From contig RCTD01000008.1 in assembly GCA_014898415.1 (NCBI GenBank), positions 62,001 to 126,000 of the forward strand: a DNA stretch of 64,000 nucleotides, written 5' to 3'. Position 1 is the first letter of the stretch, and the number at the start of each line of letters is the position of its first letter. Below the pieces are notes generated by a model. It was not told where the DNA came from and ran no database searches. It saw only the letters and a program-made list of their open reading frames with translations. The DNA is from Stromatinia cepivora (Eukaryota; Ascomycota; Leotiomycetes; Helotiales; Sclerotiniaceae). This document shows, piece by piece, positions 45,957 to 57,899 of this stretch. The position numbers were made by a program, and so were the translations under genes.

Positions 45957-46917
45957 ATGAACCCAGCTTTCGAAGAGATGAGTGGAGCTATTGAGTGGGA
46001 TGCAGCTCTTCTGATAGTACTGATGATTTACCCCTACATAACCTTGCTCATTATTTGCATTCTTTATGATTGTTCTTTGGAGACTCCTTTAGAGTTTCAT
46101 CCTCAAGCTCAACATGGGAGAAATGACCCAGAGCTATACCGGAAATGCAAAGTATGTTTGGAATCCATGGAGAAAGAGCCTCTGGAAAACAATACCCCTG
46201 GAAGAACAACCACAGAATATGATCATCTCACGGACGTATGCTTGCCTTGTCTGCAACAGAGTATGAGTTTCCTCATGGGCGAAGGGGAACATATTCTCAA
46301 ATGTCCAATCTGCTCACAGGATTTGGAACCGTGGTTCATACAACTGTATCGCACAAAAGCAATGTTCACAAAGTAAGACAGACTACTTTGTTTTTTAAGT
46401 TACTAGAGGAGATGCCGATAAAACTCCCAGATATTGCGACTTTGCCCTGCAACACTACTCGCGATCACAAGCAGACTTTAACTGGCGTTTAGCCCCAAAG
46501 TGTGGATCTGGCCAAATCCACGAAGGGGGCAATGCAAGAATGATCTGTGTGAGCTGTAAGGCTACCAACTTCCATGGCATCAGGGCCAGGTCTGTGAAGA
46601 GTTCGACGATCCAGGAAGGAAACAACGGGAAGAAGAAAAAAAATCTCTCGACAAAGTGCAGGAGACAACGGTTGCTTGTCCAAGGTGCTATGCGCCTATT
46701 GAGAAGAACGGGGGATGTTCGCATGTCAAATGTTTGAGCCGTAATCGTAAGTCAGAATTCATGTTTCGTCAATATGTTCAGCGCAGACTAATTTTTCGCG
46801 GCTTTAGGAGCGGGTAGTTGTGGCTATGAATTTTGCTATTACTGCTTGGTTCCATGGCAGCAAAGCGGATTAAATCATAGACCGGGCTGTAGAGTGCATC
46901 AGCAGATCCATCCATGA
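45957..46917 (+). pseudogene. RBR E3 ligase relative, broken by a frameshift
   Basis: Blocks: 45957-46372, 46407-46746 and 46808-46917. The N-terminal stretch has a hydrophobic helix (LIVLMIYPYITLLIICIL), then RING1 CKVCLESM ... CLPCLQQS ... CPICSQ, IBR with CGSGQIHEGGNARMICVSC. Near 46576 the frame shifts by one base: before it comes KATNFHG, after it HQGQVCEEFDDP, which belong together in the IBR. The later frame is intact and contains CPRCYAPIEKNGGCSHVKC, a RING2, ending with CGYEFCYYC. Introns are canonical (GTAAGA/ACTAG, GTAAGT/TTTAG). If the shift is not a sequencing error, the catalytic part is lost. It is diverged from the intact gene upstream, so the two are old relatives. Confidence 0.65.
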
Positions 46918-47548
46918 TTCCCGTTTATAATAGCATTTGGGCAATTGAATCGAATAAATACGGAATTGAGATTTGCAGGACTGTGTCATTGAGACCGCTG
47001 CTTGGTGTTATTCCTCAGGACTTGCTAGGCATGAAGAACTTCAGGCTGTTTTACTGGAGAATCGGGTATGGGGGGAGGGTAAGTTTGTCACTAGGTTTCG
47101 CGGTAGGATCGAGATAGTAATAATAGCTAGCACATGTCATTCATTTGAAAAATTTCCGTCGCATTTACATTGAACGACATGCTGCACTCGTCTGATACTG
47201 TCAAAACTCGGTGAATGAGGTATGCTATATATACCCCTAATTGGGAACTTACCCTACCATTTTTGCTTCAATTCTGCCCCAGTTTTATTGGAACCATACT
47301 CCACTAGATCATACAAACAATTCATACCGCAAAAATCTCCTCCATATTTGTGATAGCCTACCTCTGTTCACCAGATTTTAACGGTATCCAACTCACTTGC
47401 CCAAAGAATGTTTCGGATGATTAGAAATTGATTTGCCTTGAGATTAGGATGACGAGTACTACTAAATACCACTCGTGCAAGGCTAGGTAGGTATCCTCGA
47501 CAAACTTATTCAGAGACATTTGAACTTTTTAACCTTCTTCGATGGCTA
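46918..47548. other. Intergenic flanking the transposon block
   Basis: Ordinary composition up to about 47548; strong AT bias starts right after the inverted repeat at 47554. No gene supported. Confidence 0.5.
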
Positions 47549-47840
47549 GATTTGTTCCGGGGTATACGTCAATTAGTTCATACATCAACATAATTATAAA
47601 TCATTTCAACTTTTGATAATTGATATTTAAATTATATTAATCTATTTCAAATTCTTAATTCTATTCGAGAATCAATTCAGTTTTTTCCCAAAAAAAAAAT
47701 TAATTGTTTAATTAATAAAAAAGACATTTTTGAGATCTCTTTCTAAAAAAAATTATCTTAATTCTGATTTTAAATATTTTGAAATAAATTCATTATTGAA
47801 AAGTTAAATTTTAATTTAATATCTTTTTTTGATTTACAAA

Positions 47841-48149
47841 TATCACGGGATAGTATGATTACACAGCACTTTCAGGGATCGTTGAATAGGTGGTACATGT
47901 GATTGGTAGAGTAAAAGAATTGAATGATTTGCCCTTGATTATATAAATCAAAAGCTGTATATATAGAACAAATGAGTGATTATCTAACCGATATATACCT
48001 TAATTAAGCTAGATCTTTGTTTATTAGTATATCAGGATCATCTTATCAATTAATGGATTGGTAAGGGCTAATAGATTCTTCATTCTGATTGGAAAGTATA
48101 TACTTTGATTTTTTATAAGATATAGAGGATTGCAGGGCTTTCCGTAATA
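47841..48149 (-). repeat. LTR of the copia element (3' LTR in element orientation)
   Basis: 309 bp, same length as its partner at 55734-56042; differences are overwhelmingly C/T and G/A. Confidence 0.9.
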
Positions 48150-49733
48150 TACCCTCCAGATCGGAAGACGATCTGAAACAAATGGAAAGGTATAGAAAGT
48201 GGTAATTTATATAATTCGTAAATGAATATATAAGGCGATCATAGGTAAATATCAATCAAGGATTGATGTAATATATAAACCTGAAATGATCCTGGTACCC
48301 TTAGAATAGAGAAGAATTTGAATATATATAAATCGTAAATTTCTCTTGATTTTTGGCTTGCTATTTGCGATATTTTTCAAAATCAAGATTTTGAATAATA
48401 AAAAGAAAGTTTTCCGTCAGGAGAATATAGATAATTGATCGATCCTGCAATATAACAATTGAGAATATATATAATTGCTAAATTACAGTATATTGATTGC
48501 AATAACAAAATAAAATAAATGAATTTTTTAAAGGTATATAGATCCCCTTTTTGCACTTTTGTTTTTGTTTTAATCAAGTTTTTATTGATCATTATTATAC
48601 TTAAAATTTCGGGGTCTAAAAAGATTAAGCAAATGAATCTCAATTGTACTAGGCAAACAGTGGTTAAAAAGAAAGTTTTGAAAGAGTCAAATGCAAAAGA
48701 AGATCCTAATATTTCTTTGAGGGATTAATAAATCGAATAAAGAGAATTAATAAATTCAATATAGATAACGAACCAAGATATTGATCTCTGGGAGTATAAT
48801 TTAATTAAATCTACTCCTAAAATAATGTATTATTATTTATTTCAGAAACTGCTCCCCCCTATCGAAGGAACTGTTGCTTGTTGTGATCAATTACTAATTA
48901 TAGATTTAGATAATAATTTGGAGGTAGATTTCATTTTTGAATTCTATCGTATAATTGAAAGGTTTTATTAATCCTGTATTTGTAATTGTCGAAGCAAAGA
49001 TTGCTCGATGAAAAAAAGAAAAGAGGGAATATTTCTTTATTTGATAATAATAATCCATTCGATTCTTCGACACCGGGTTTTTCGGATGATAAATTAGATG
49101 AAGAAGAGAAAGAAAAAAGATTATTGAAAGTTACTGGCTTTTTAGTTAAAACAAGAGATAAGGGGAATCGTAAAGAAAGGAATAATCATCTATACATTTG
49201 ATACATAAAGTCGTTGATCACTGGGAGATATAATTTCCACAGTAAATACTTTGTTGATTCTTCCAAGCCGAATAATCGTCAATATTGGAATTGTGGTACT
49301 CATCTATGTACTCCTTTGCCGGCTTTCCTCCATCCTTTAATAGATTACTACATCACTATTCATCAACAAAATTCGAAAGTAAGTTCTTTGTTCATTTTTT
49401 ATCTTTATAATATATTGATCATTAATTGTATAATCCAAACAGAAATACAGAATTGCAATGAAAATGATACTGGAGATCGAGGAGAAAAGAGAAGTTGTTC
49501 TTTCGCTCTTGTATCATCGTTTTTCTTCTCCTTGCTATATTACTCACCGGAGTTTTTGAAAGGTTGAATAAAAGAAATATATTGTGATTTTGGAAAACGA
49601 TAATAAGGATAAAAGAGAAAAAGTAATAAAGAAGAAAAGGAGAAAAGAATGGGTAATATATCCAAAGAAAAAGGAAAGGAGGGATAATCCTTTGGTTTCT
49701 ATAATACCGATGATATCAATAACTTCGATTGCT

Positions 49734-52700
49734 TTAATTGTTCTTTGTTCTTTGATTATTGCAGATAATCCAAAAGCTCTTTTGTTTGAACTTCAAGTTA
49801 TTGAGTTTAGAAAGAAGTTTATCCTTTTTCGAAGATAGAAAAATGAAAAGCAGAGAAATGATCGGCCTTGATTGTTCTTTGTTTCCCAATGAATATAAAA
49901 TATGCGAATTGGAGTGTATTATAGAAAAATATAATAGTCTAGAATACCAAATAGAATTCATTTTATTCATACTAAAGGAAAGAAATACGAACTCCAGATT
50001 GTCGTTATTCAAGCTTTATAATCATCGTTATTTAAGCTCTATGATCCTATTACTTATATTTTATAGATTGAAAAGGGATCGAAAATATTCAAACTTTTGT
50101 TTTGTAAGGTTTTTGATAAGTCTATCAGCAATTATATCGGTGGTCGATAGATAAGTTATATAAAAGTTCTCTTTTGAATATTCTTAATATAATCATATAT
50201 TTTGAATATCAATATAATATAATTTCATAATGATCCGTTTGTTCTTATTAATCATTAATCTAATTATTTATTGATTATCATAAAAGATTGTTATAAGCTT
50301 TTTCACTATTAAATCAATCTCTTTTAAAAAATATAAGGTTGTTATGGTTTCTTTTGATATACGTTCGACTCCGAAAAACTCTGCTTCAATAATCGAAGTG
50401 ATCATAATATCTTACTTGAATGTTTTCTATATGATTAAGCTATCGAAAAGGGATATAATATACCCTTGGGATGATTGATAAGTATTTGAATTATTTGCAA
50501 AAAAAGTGTTTGAAAAAACGAAAAGTTGTGGTATTTGATCACCACTATATTAGATTGCAAGATACCTTGTATTCCATAGATATTATAAATAATAATCAAT
50601 AGCTTTTATATAATCGTTCGATAGGTTGATCAAATAGTGATTTAATTGCAAAGCAATGAATAATATATCCGCTTTTATAATGATTGTAGTATATAATATT
50701 GAATCTACTTTTTCTTAATATATTTTTATAATATATATAGGAACTTAACCCTGATTTTTCCGAAATATTATTATCGGGAGTGGTGTACTTGCTGTTCTGT
50801 TTGTTGCTTTGAATTTCTTAACAATCTTCTCAATATATATATTATAAACTAACCACAACTTTTTTTTGGATCGATTACGGAATATATGTATACCCAGAAA
50901 TCATTTAGTGTTTCTCAGGTCTCGTAATTCATATACAGCTTTGATTCCCTTGGTAATCTTTGTGGCAGCTGATTCGTTTTTCTTATAATAAATGATCTGA
51001 ATGTCGTCTACGAAAAAAAGAATCATAATAATGTGTTTTGGATTAATATATAAACACGGTTCCTTCTTGCATTGTACCAATCCTAGTTTCTCGAGTGTCC
51101 GAATGAAATCCCTAAACTATATAGTTGGGGAATCTTATAGATTATATAAAACTCAATCGATTATAACATTTTTGTTTAGGATTTTGTATCCATTAGGTAG
51201 ATAATATATAATTGGAGTATCGAAAGGATCGCGCAGAGTATTGACGAAAATATTGATTATATTATATTACTTTATTTCGAGATCGTATTTAATAATGATT
51301 ATTATTACGATTCGGAATAATTGGCCTGTTAATATAATAACATAAATAATCTCAATAATACTCTTAATTTAAAGATCTCCTTGTACTATTAAATATAAAT
51401 AACAACGAATGATTAAATCTTGATCATCGCATTTATATATAAATATTCATTGAAGGGGGATCGGTTTTAAAGGTTCCGATTCAGAATCAATTTTATGCCA
51501 AGTTTTTCTAACCTTAAGGTTATTAATTTCAAGATTGTAATCCTGTTTAAATCAATATTCCATTTGATAATCTTCTAATTGATAATAAAAACAAGGTAAT
51601 TTTGGAACTATAAATATATGAATTCGAAAAAATAATATTGCTTGTAATCTATTGATTATAGATCAGATAAAAGGCAATAATAATTTTGCTTTAATTCCAA
51701 TAATGATTATATTATAAACTATTATAAATTAAAAACACTCCTCTATATCATCCATTCCTTATTGATCAGATCAGAATATAAAATGAAAGTTATTTAAACA
51801 GGGTAATCCCATTAAGCCTATCCTTTGAGATATAACAATTCCTATATAGGATCCAGTATTGAGATCACTCCCTTGATGATATTATTGTATACACAATTAC
51901 TTTTATATATATGCTAATTGTTTTGGAACGCGAAAGTTAGATAACTCCCGAAAGAAAGATAATTTTGAATAATAATTATATAATTGAAACTCAAATGGAT
52001 TAATCTGAACCCTAGGTATTTTAATCCTCATAATGTAAACTCTTTTAAACATTTATTCGAGATTATAAATCCGTAAATCCTTTATAAATTGATCAAATGA
52101 ATATATAGGGTGCAGCAATCTTTGTAATAACTGGATTTCCTTTACAAAATACTCTGATTGATTATTCCAATATATATACTTCCTCTTAGAACATTAAGAT
52201 TAATCGATTGAAACAGTCTCTAGATCACTTTCGTATATACTACAAAGAATTTCGATAATACAATCAATAGGCTTATACTCTATATTCCCTATATCAATAT
52301 ATTCAATGAAATCAAGATCTATATTATTGTTATAGATATCTTTTTGAACAACATCAACATCTTTATTCACAAAATATAATTGCTTTTCAATAAAAGAATC
52401 GACTTCTCCAATTTCTTCAATAAAAGGATTGACCAATATTTGTATATCTTTATTATATACTTTATCCTTATCATCTAAAGGATTAAATAGATTGAATAAT
52501 CCTAGATCGATTTTTTTATTTCTATTATTACTTTTTAAATCTATATCTACCCCTAAGATCAATTCGTTTGTAAATAATAGATCTGAAATACACTTGATGA
52601 ATAAATTAAGGGCTTTTCGATCCATAAAAATAGATAGATGAATGAAATCCTTATAATTATCCTCATTTTGAATAATCGTCCCATCCAATTCGATATGATC

Positions 52701-54293
52701 TTATAGGTTAAGGACTTTAGTAAACTGCTTAAGCTTTTCTGTAATATAAATATCGATCATTCGATTGATAGAATCCATACAATAAATGAATTCCTCATTG
52801 AACGTTATATTTCGAATAATAATAACTTTATCGAACTTGGGTATCCATATATAATAAATCAATATACCTGAAATATAATCTATTAAATATCCAATATATG
52901 CTCAAGGATTGGTTTTGTATCATTTCCTATTAATTCCAATTTTTCTATTCTTATCCAAAAAATAAGTTCGGTATCCATACCTATAAATTTCATTTCAATT
53001 GGGACGGAGATCGTTAAATATTTTCTTTGCAAATAGGGGATTATCTTTGCAAAGGTAATTATGGAATCATATATCAAATACCTCATTGGGTGATTTGAAG
53101 GATTTGGTCTTCAAAGGATTTATATTATATAGGTAAATAATAGTTTGTATTGCTTTTATCTATAGTTTGTTCGGTAAATCCATTATGATCTGTATTTTTA
53201 TCTATTTTGTAATTATTTCTTGTCTTGTATATTTTGATCCTTTATTAGATTTATATATATAAAATAGAGATAGTTCGAATTCGATGCCTTCTTATTTGAT
53301 TCATTTCTCAAATAACATTGCTTCTATAACTCCAATAACAGATATATCATTATTCTATTTGATCATTACAATCGCTAAGCTATACTTATAGTGAACTCAG
53401 ACTACAAAACTTTGGATGATTACAAATACTTCGTTGTATGTTTTGTAATAGATTAGATATAAAAAGATTTTATTATAATATATTTCTTTGATCAATAGGA
53501 ATTATAATGCATTGTTATATCTTTTATTGAAATCAAAAAGATCCCATTGAATTTTATAGAAAGGCTGAAGTGGCTGGCGATCACTTGGAATACAAGAAAT
53601 GATTTGCTTTATATGAATACAAATGTAATTGGCGTAATTGGAACGAATGATACCTTTTATTTTGATGTTTTGTATTGCAAATATTAAATATTTAAAAGTT
53701 TCTTTCCCCAAATGCTCAAAGCGTTTATACTACATTTCACTCGTATCTTTTCTTAAAAAAGATGAATCGTGAAAACGATAGAATACTTTATTTATTTTTC
53801 TGTTTATTATTAGATACATTATAAAAGGATTGCTTATAAAAATAAATAAAAGAATACTCGAATAAATAGAAAGCGGTTTGTATTCTAAAAATACAAAATT
53901 TTCAGTACAAATATATTAAACAATTATTATACTATTTGTATAATCTCCTTTACAAAAAGTACAATTATATCCTAAAAACTATAAGCCGGTTTTCTTCAAT
54001 CGAATCTTCGAAACGATATTGATATGAAAATCAGGGATGAATATTATATTATTCAAAACCAGATTATCATTAGGGTAACCTTCTCTTTTAATGATCCTTT
54101 TGATAATACGAACCCTGTGTTCTAGAACTTGGAAACTGAAAGTGCCTGTTTTTACAAGATCATTGGGATCGGATGGTTGATATCGATGATTATTCAACAG
54201 AGATATATTGTTTATGATATGTATAATACCACAATTATCGAGTAAGGTACTATTGGACAAATGGTATACTCTCACTGCTGTAGAGTATACCAA
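49734..54293 (-). pseudogene. Decayed copia pol: protease, integrase, reverse transcriptase, RNase H
   Basis: On the minus strand, from high to low coordinates. 54293-53979 is the protease region, with VYSTAVRVYHLSN and IPDFHINIVSKIRLKKTGL. Around 53711-53502 is integrase, with PLQPFYKIQWDLFDF containing the first catalytic Asp. 52688-52200 is an Asp/Asn-rich linker. Around 51150-50850 is reverse transcriptase, with FRDFIRTLEKLGLVQCKKEP and the catalytic FVDD at 51014-51003, followed by LRDL and FLGI blocks. Around 50012-49734 is RNase H, ending SFWIICNNQ. The order PR-IN-RT-RH identifies Ty1/copia rather than gypsy. Multiple stops, many from TGG to TGA/TAG. Gag must be between 54293 and 55733 but is not readable. 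Confidence 0.85.
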
Positions 54294-55733
54294 TGGAACC
54301 TTTCATCCATTTCCTTTTGATCCAATCAGGATGAAACTGCTTCCATAAATGCGATCTTGTTCGATCCTTAATTACTTGTAACTCATTTTTGTTGAATACC
54401 TTTTTGAACAATGAATTGATCCTTTCAGTAAGCGCTAACTCTATGACTTTACAATTGTGTGCAGTATGGCCATGATCAATTCCATTATTCCATTCAGATT
54501 CAGTTCTACAAGGACATTCCCAAATCTTCTTGATCCCCTGATTACTTTTAGAATTGATACTCTTTTTATTCTTCTTAGATCTTTTATCATTTTGAGAAAA
54601 GATAAATATAGAATATATTCCTTTTTTAGTTTTTAGAAAAATAGAATCCTGAAAGATTAATCCTTTAAAAATATCTTTGAATTGTTTAAATAAAAGATTG
54701 AATAATCCAAACTGATTATTTATCTCGATCTATATGATTATAATATTTGCCCAAATTGAAAGCATCCTAATACCAATAGCTTATAAAAAAATATTAATAA
54801 CAACTTTATTCTATATTTCAATAATCTTGTATGCGAAAGCTTTAGTGTAGATTATAATCCAATCCCTATATTATTTGATAGGATCGGTTTTGCTGAATGA
54901 GGCTTGCATTAGAACAGACCGATATTCTTGTAGTACTGCGAGCTTGGTAGTAGTTATTATAAATGCGAACTTCTTTTTGAGTGTATTGATGATCGTTTTG
55001 AATGGAAGAACTGTAATACCCTGATTGAGAATGAATAACTTTATAAAGTGTATTTGATCAATTGATAATTCGATTCATTCGTAAACATTCCTGAAAGCTT
55101 TATAATTCTGTATATATTCTTGTTATCGATATCGATATTCCAATTGGAGAGAAACAAGCTCGAAAGAGATTTCTTGAAAGATGATTAAGAGTAGAATAAT
55201 GGATCTATTAGAAATGAATCCTGATATATTATTATCAGAATCTTTCATCTTTGTATCTTTATTAACATTTTCCCTGAATTAAATCGCCACAAGATATTCC
55301 GAGAATTCCTTTTAGTATTGAATTTGTTTCTCTTGATTGTATTTAATTTGAAGATTGATAACGGAAGGTAAAATAAATGATTTGATTGAAAGCCAATCGA
55401 TCTAAATACAAATAAGCTTATTCATCAGATCGGAACTTGAAATGGATATCGCTGATATAGAAACAAACAGATCGTTCTCTGGATTAACTGAATCCCAGAT
55501 TCCTTGAATTTGACATTTATTTTTCAAACATAGATACCACTCCAATCATTGAATATGGATTGTAAGAAGAAGATCGTTTTGATTCTTTACTATATTGAAT
55601 AAAAATAATTGAATTAATATGAATATTGAATTATAAATAAAATAAAAATAATATTTTAAGAATGATCCCTTGAATACTTAATAATCATCAAATAGAAAGT
55701 TGCGTAGATTTTAAAAGCTATTAAATTCATAAC

Positions 55734-56042
55734 TATTATAGAATAATATAATTATATAACACTTTTAGGGATCGTTGAATAGATGGTACATATAATTGAT
55801 AGAGTAAAAGAATTGAATGACTTACCCTTGATTATATGAATCAAAAGCTATATATATAGAACAAATGAATGGTTATCTAATCGATATACACCTTAATTAG
55901 GCTAGATCTTTATTTATTAGTATATCAGGATTATTTTATCAATTGGTGGATTGGTAAGGGCTAGTAGATCCTTCATTCCGATTGGAAAGTATATGCTTTG
56001 ATCCTTCATAAGATACAGGGGATTGCGGGGCTTTCCGTGACA
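55734..56042 (-). repeat. LTR of the copia element (5' LTR in element orientation)
   Basis: 309 bp; its right end, CCGTGACA, is unmutated, its left end is RIP-changed. Followed directly by the ACAAA duplication. Confidence 0.9.
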
Positions 56043-56064
56043 ACAAATATTTTCATTGAAAAAT

Positions 56065-56214
56065 TGTGACGAACCCAACGAGCGTTTAGAGATCAATCTT
56101 AAAATTAAAAGCTACAGAGCTAAAAAGAGTATACTACGAAGCTATATATATGATCGGCTCGGAGTTTAATATTGTACTAATCCAATCGAATACAATCATA
56201 TGTATCTTGTAATA
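56065..56214 (-). repeat. LTR of the non-autonomous element (left)
   Basis: 150 bp, begins TGTGACGAACCC and ends GTAATA (RIP-changed from GTGACA). Confidence 0.85.
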
Positions 56215-57589
56215 CTACCCCCCTCTTTTGAAGAGTTCGCCTCGAATTCACTTTAAACGAATAATTTAAATACAAAATGATCATTAATCTTCTTTTAATA
56301 AAAATTCCTGATATACAAATTGTATTACAATCAACAAATATATATTTACTATACTATATACCTCCTTTAAGCAATCTTCAAAATATCAATCATTGATTAT
56401 CTCTTCTAGATCCTTATCATCGTTGCTTTCGGATTCAATAATCAATATAATAGCCAAAACAAACTTTTATCAATCTCGAATTTTTTAATATGGATCTAAT
56501 AAATAGATTCGTATTTAATGAAAGTTATTTCTATATTATACATATTTATTTTGTTTATATAAAAGAGTTCTTTCAGAAAGGGAAAACTCGAACGCTTATA
56601 TACAGAATAGAATCAAAGTACAATCGGATTTGTTCAATTGAATATCAAAAGGGCTAAAAGCATCAATAACATTAAGATTGCTAATATCCATTGAATCATA
56701 ATTCCGAGAATGAAATGGATTCTGCAATATATGTAGGGCTTTAAATTCACTAGAATAAAATAATACAGGGAATCCATTCGCTGTATGAACAATTAGTTGT
56801 TATATAACCTAAACAAAATCGGGATAGGAATAGAGAAAAGAAAATTATTGAAAAAAACGATTTCTAAGAATAATATTGAGTTCATTACAAAAGATTGAGA
56901 TTTTATTCGAATCGAATCAATTCTGATCTTTGACTTTATAAAGAGTTCTTTCGAATTTTGCAATATAAATATATAGAGAATCGATTCCTTATTTGAGAAT
57001 GAATAACTTATCTTCAACTTCTTAAACTTTATTCGGATTATTGTAAACATGTATAAGTTGATCTAAAATCATCGTATAATCTAAAGGAACGTTTTGATCA
57101 AAAAAAGAAAACTGAAATAGTATTATAACTTATATATAAAATTCGAAATTGAAATAAATATAATAAAATTGAATTATAAAGTTATCAATCACAGCATTAT
57201 CTATTTATAGTTTTGTTCAAATCGAAGGAAATCAAATATCGAACTTTTGAAAACTATCACTGAACTTTTCAGGATCAAGGAAAAAGAGTTTCGAACAAGA
57301 AAGAATATAAACAACAAAAGTACATTCGAGAATCAGAAAGCATAAAAACGAAATTTCATCCCGCTAACAAATCACTTCGCCACGAAGTTCTACAATCACA
57401 AGGTTTATCGAATCATAATCTATAACTTAAAAATTAAAAGTAAGAAAAAAAACAACACCTTCGAATAATATCAAAAAGATCCATATACAAACGAAAAAAT
57501 ATGAACATATACCTAAACAAAAGCAAACAAAGTATACATAAACATATATAAATGTTATTCCATTTCTTATCTGAAAAAGCTTTTAATAA

Positions 57590-57739
57590 TATAACAAACC
57601 CAACAAGCATTTAAAAATCAATCTTAAAATTAAAAGCTACAAAGCTAAAAAGAGTATATTACAAAGTTATATATATAATCGGCTCGGAGCTTAATACTGT
57701 ACTAGCCCGATCGGACGCGATCACGTGTATCTCGTGACA
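57590..57739 (-). repeat. LTR of the non-autonomous element (right)
   Basis: 150 bp, begins TATAACAAACCC (RIP-changed) and ends GTGACA. Confidence 0.85.
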
Positions 57740-57899
57740 AAAATTATAATATAATTTTTTAAAAAAGTCTGATTTTTGAAGAATTTTATTAAGGTATGAA
57801 TTAAGTTTATACAAAAATATAATTTTTGTATAGGAAAATTAACGAATGAATTAAGTTCATTAGCCAATGAGCTGTGTTGACGTATACCCCGGAACAGAT

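Larger units (their letters stand above)
47841..56042 (-). mobile_element. Ty1/copia LTR retrotransposon, RIP-degraded
   Basis: Total 8202 bp. Both ends are 309-bp LTRs that, read in plus orientation, run TGTCACGG...CCGTGACA; the left one is RIP-changed to TATCACGG...CCGTAATA, the right one to TATTATAG...CCGTGACA. The 5-bp duplication ACAAA flanks it (47836-47840 and 56043-56047). All coding signals lie on the minus strand and in copia order. A purine-rich tract, CTGGAGGG read on the minus strand, adjoins the left LTR, consistent with a minus-strand element whose 3' LTR is 47841-48149. Many in-frame stops. No autonomous function left. Confidence 0.9.
56065..57739 (-). mobile_element. Non-autonomous LTR element, 1675 bp
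   Basis: Two 150-bp LTRs (56065-56214 and 57590-57739) running TGTGACGAACCCAAC...GTGACA, one copy RIP-changed at each end, flanked by the 5-bp duplication AAAAT (56060-56064 and 57740-57744). The 1375-bp interior has no readable protein, so it depends on another element for movement. A purine-rich tract on the minus strand next to the left LTR (AAAAGAGGGGGG) suggests the element is in minus orientation. Sits only 22 bp from the copia element in the same small host element. Confidence 0.85.
47549..57899. mobile_element. Small inverted-repeat element (MITE-like) split by nested retrotransposons
   Basis: GTTCCGGGGTATACGTCAA at 47554-47572 and its exact reverse complement at 57877-57895 bound the whole AT-rich block. 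Five more bases outward match in both arms apart from transitions. If the two LTR elements and one copy of each 5-bp duplication are removed, about 460 bp remain (47549-47840, 56043-56064, 57740-57899), with no coding capacity. I therefore read it as a short non-autonomous DNA element in which both retrotransposons landed. No clear target duplication; superfamily not assigned. Confidence 0.7.

Noticed and set aside
48383..50154. Plus-strand open frames of 60-131 codons in the AT-rich block taken as genes
   Set aside because: They overlap or adjoin copia pol on the minus strand. Their Lys/Ile/Asn-rich composition is what RIP-changed AT-rich DNA produces. Retained only as a low-confidence finding for 48150-49733.
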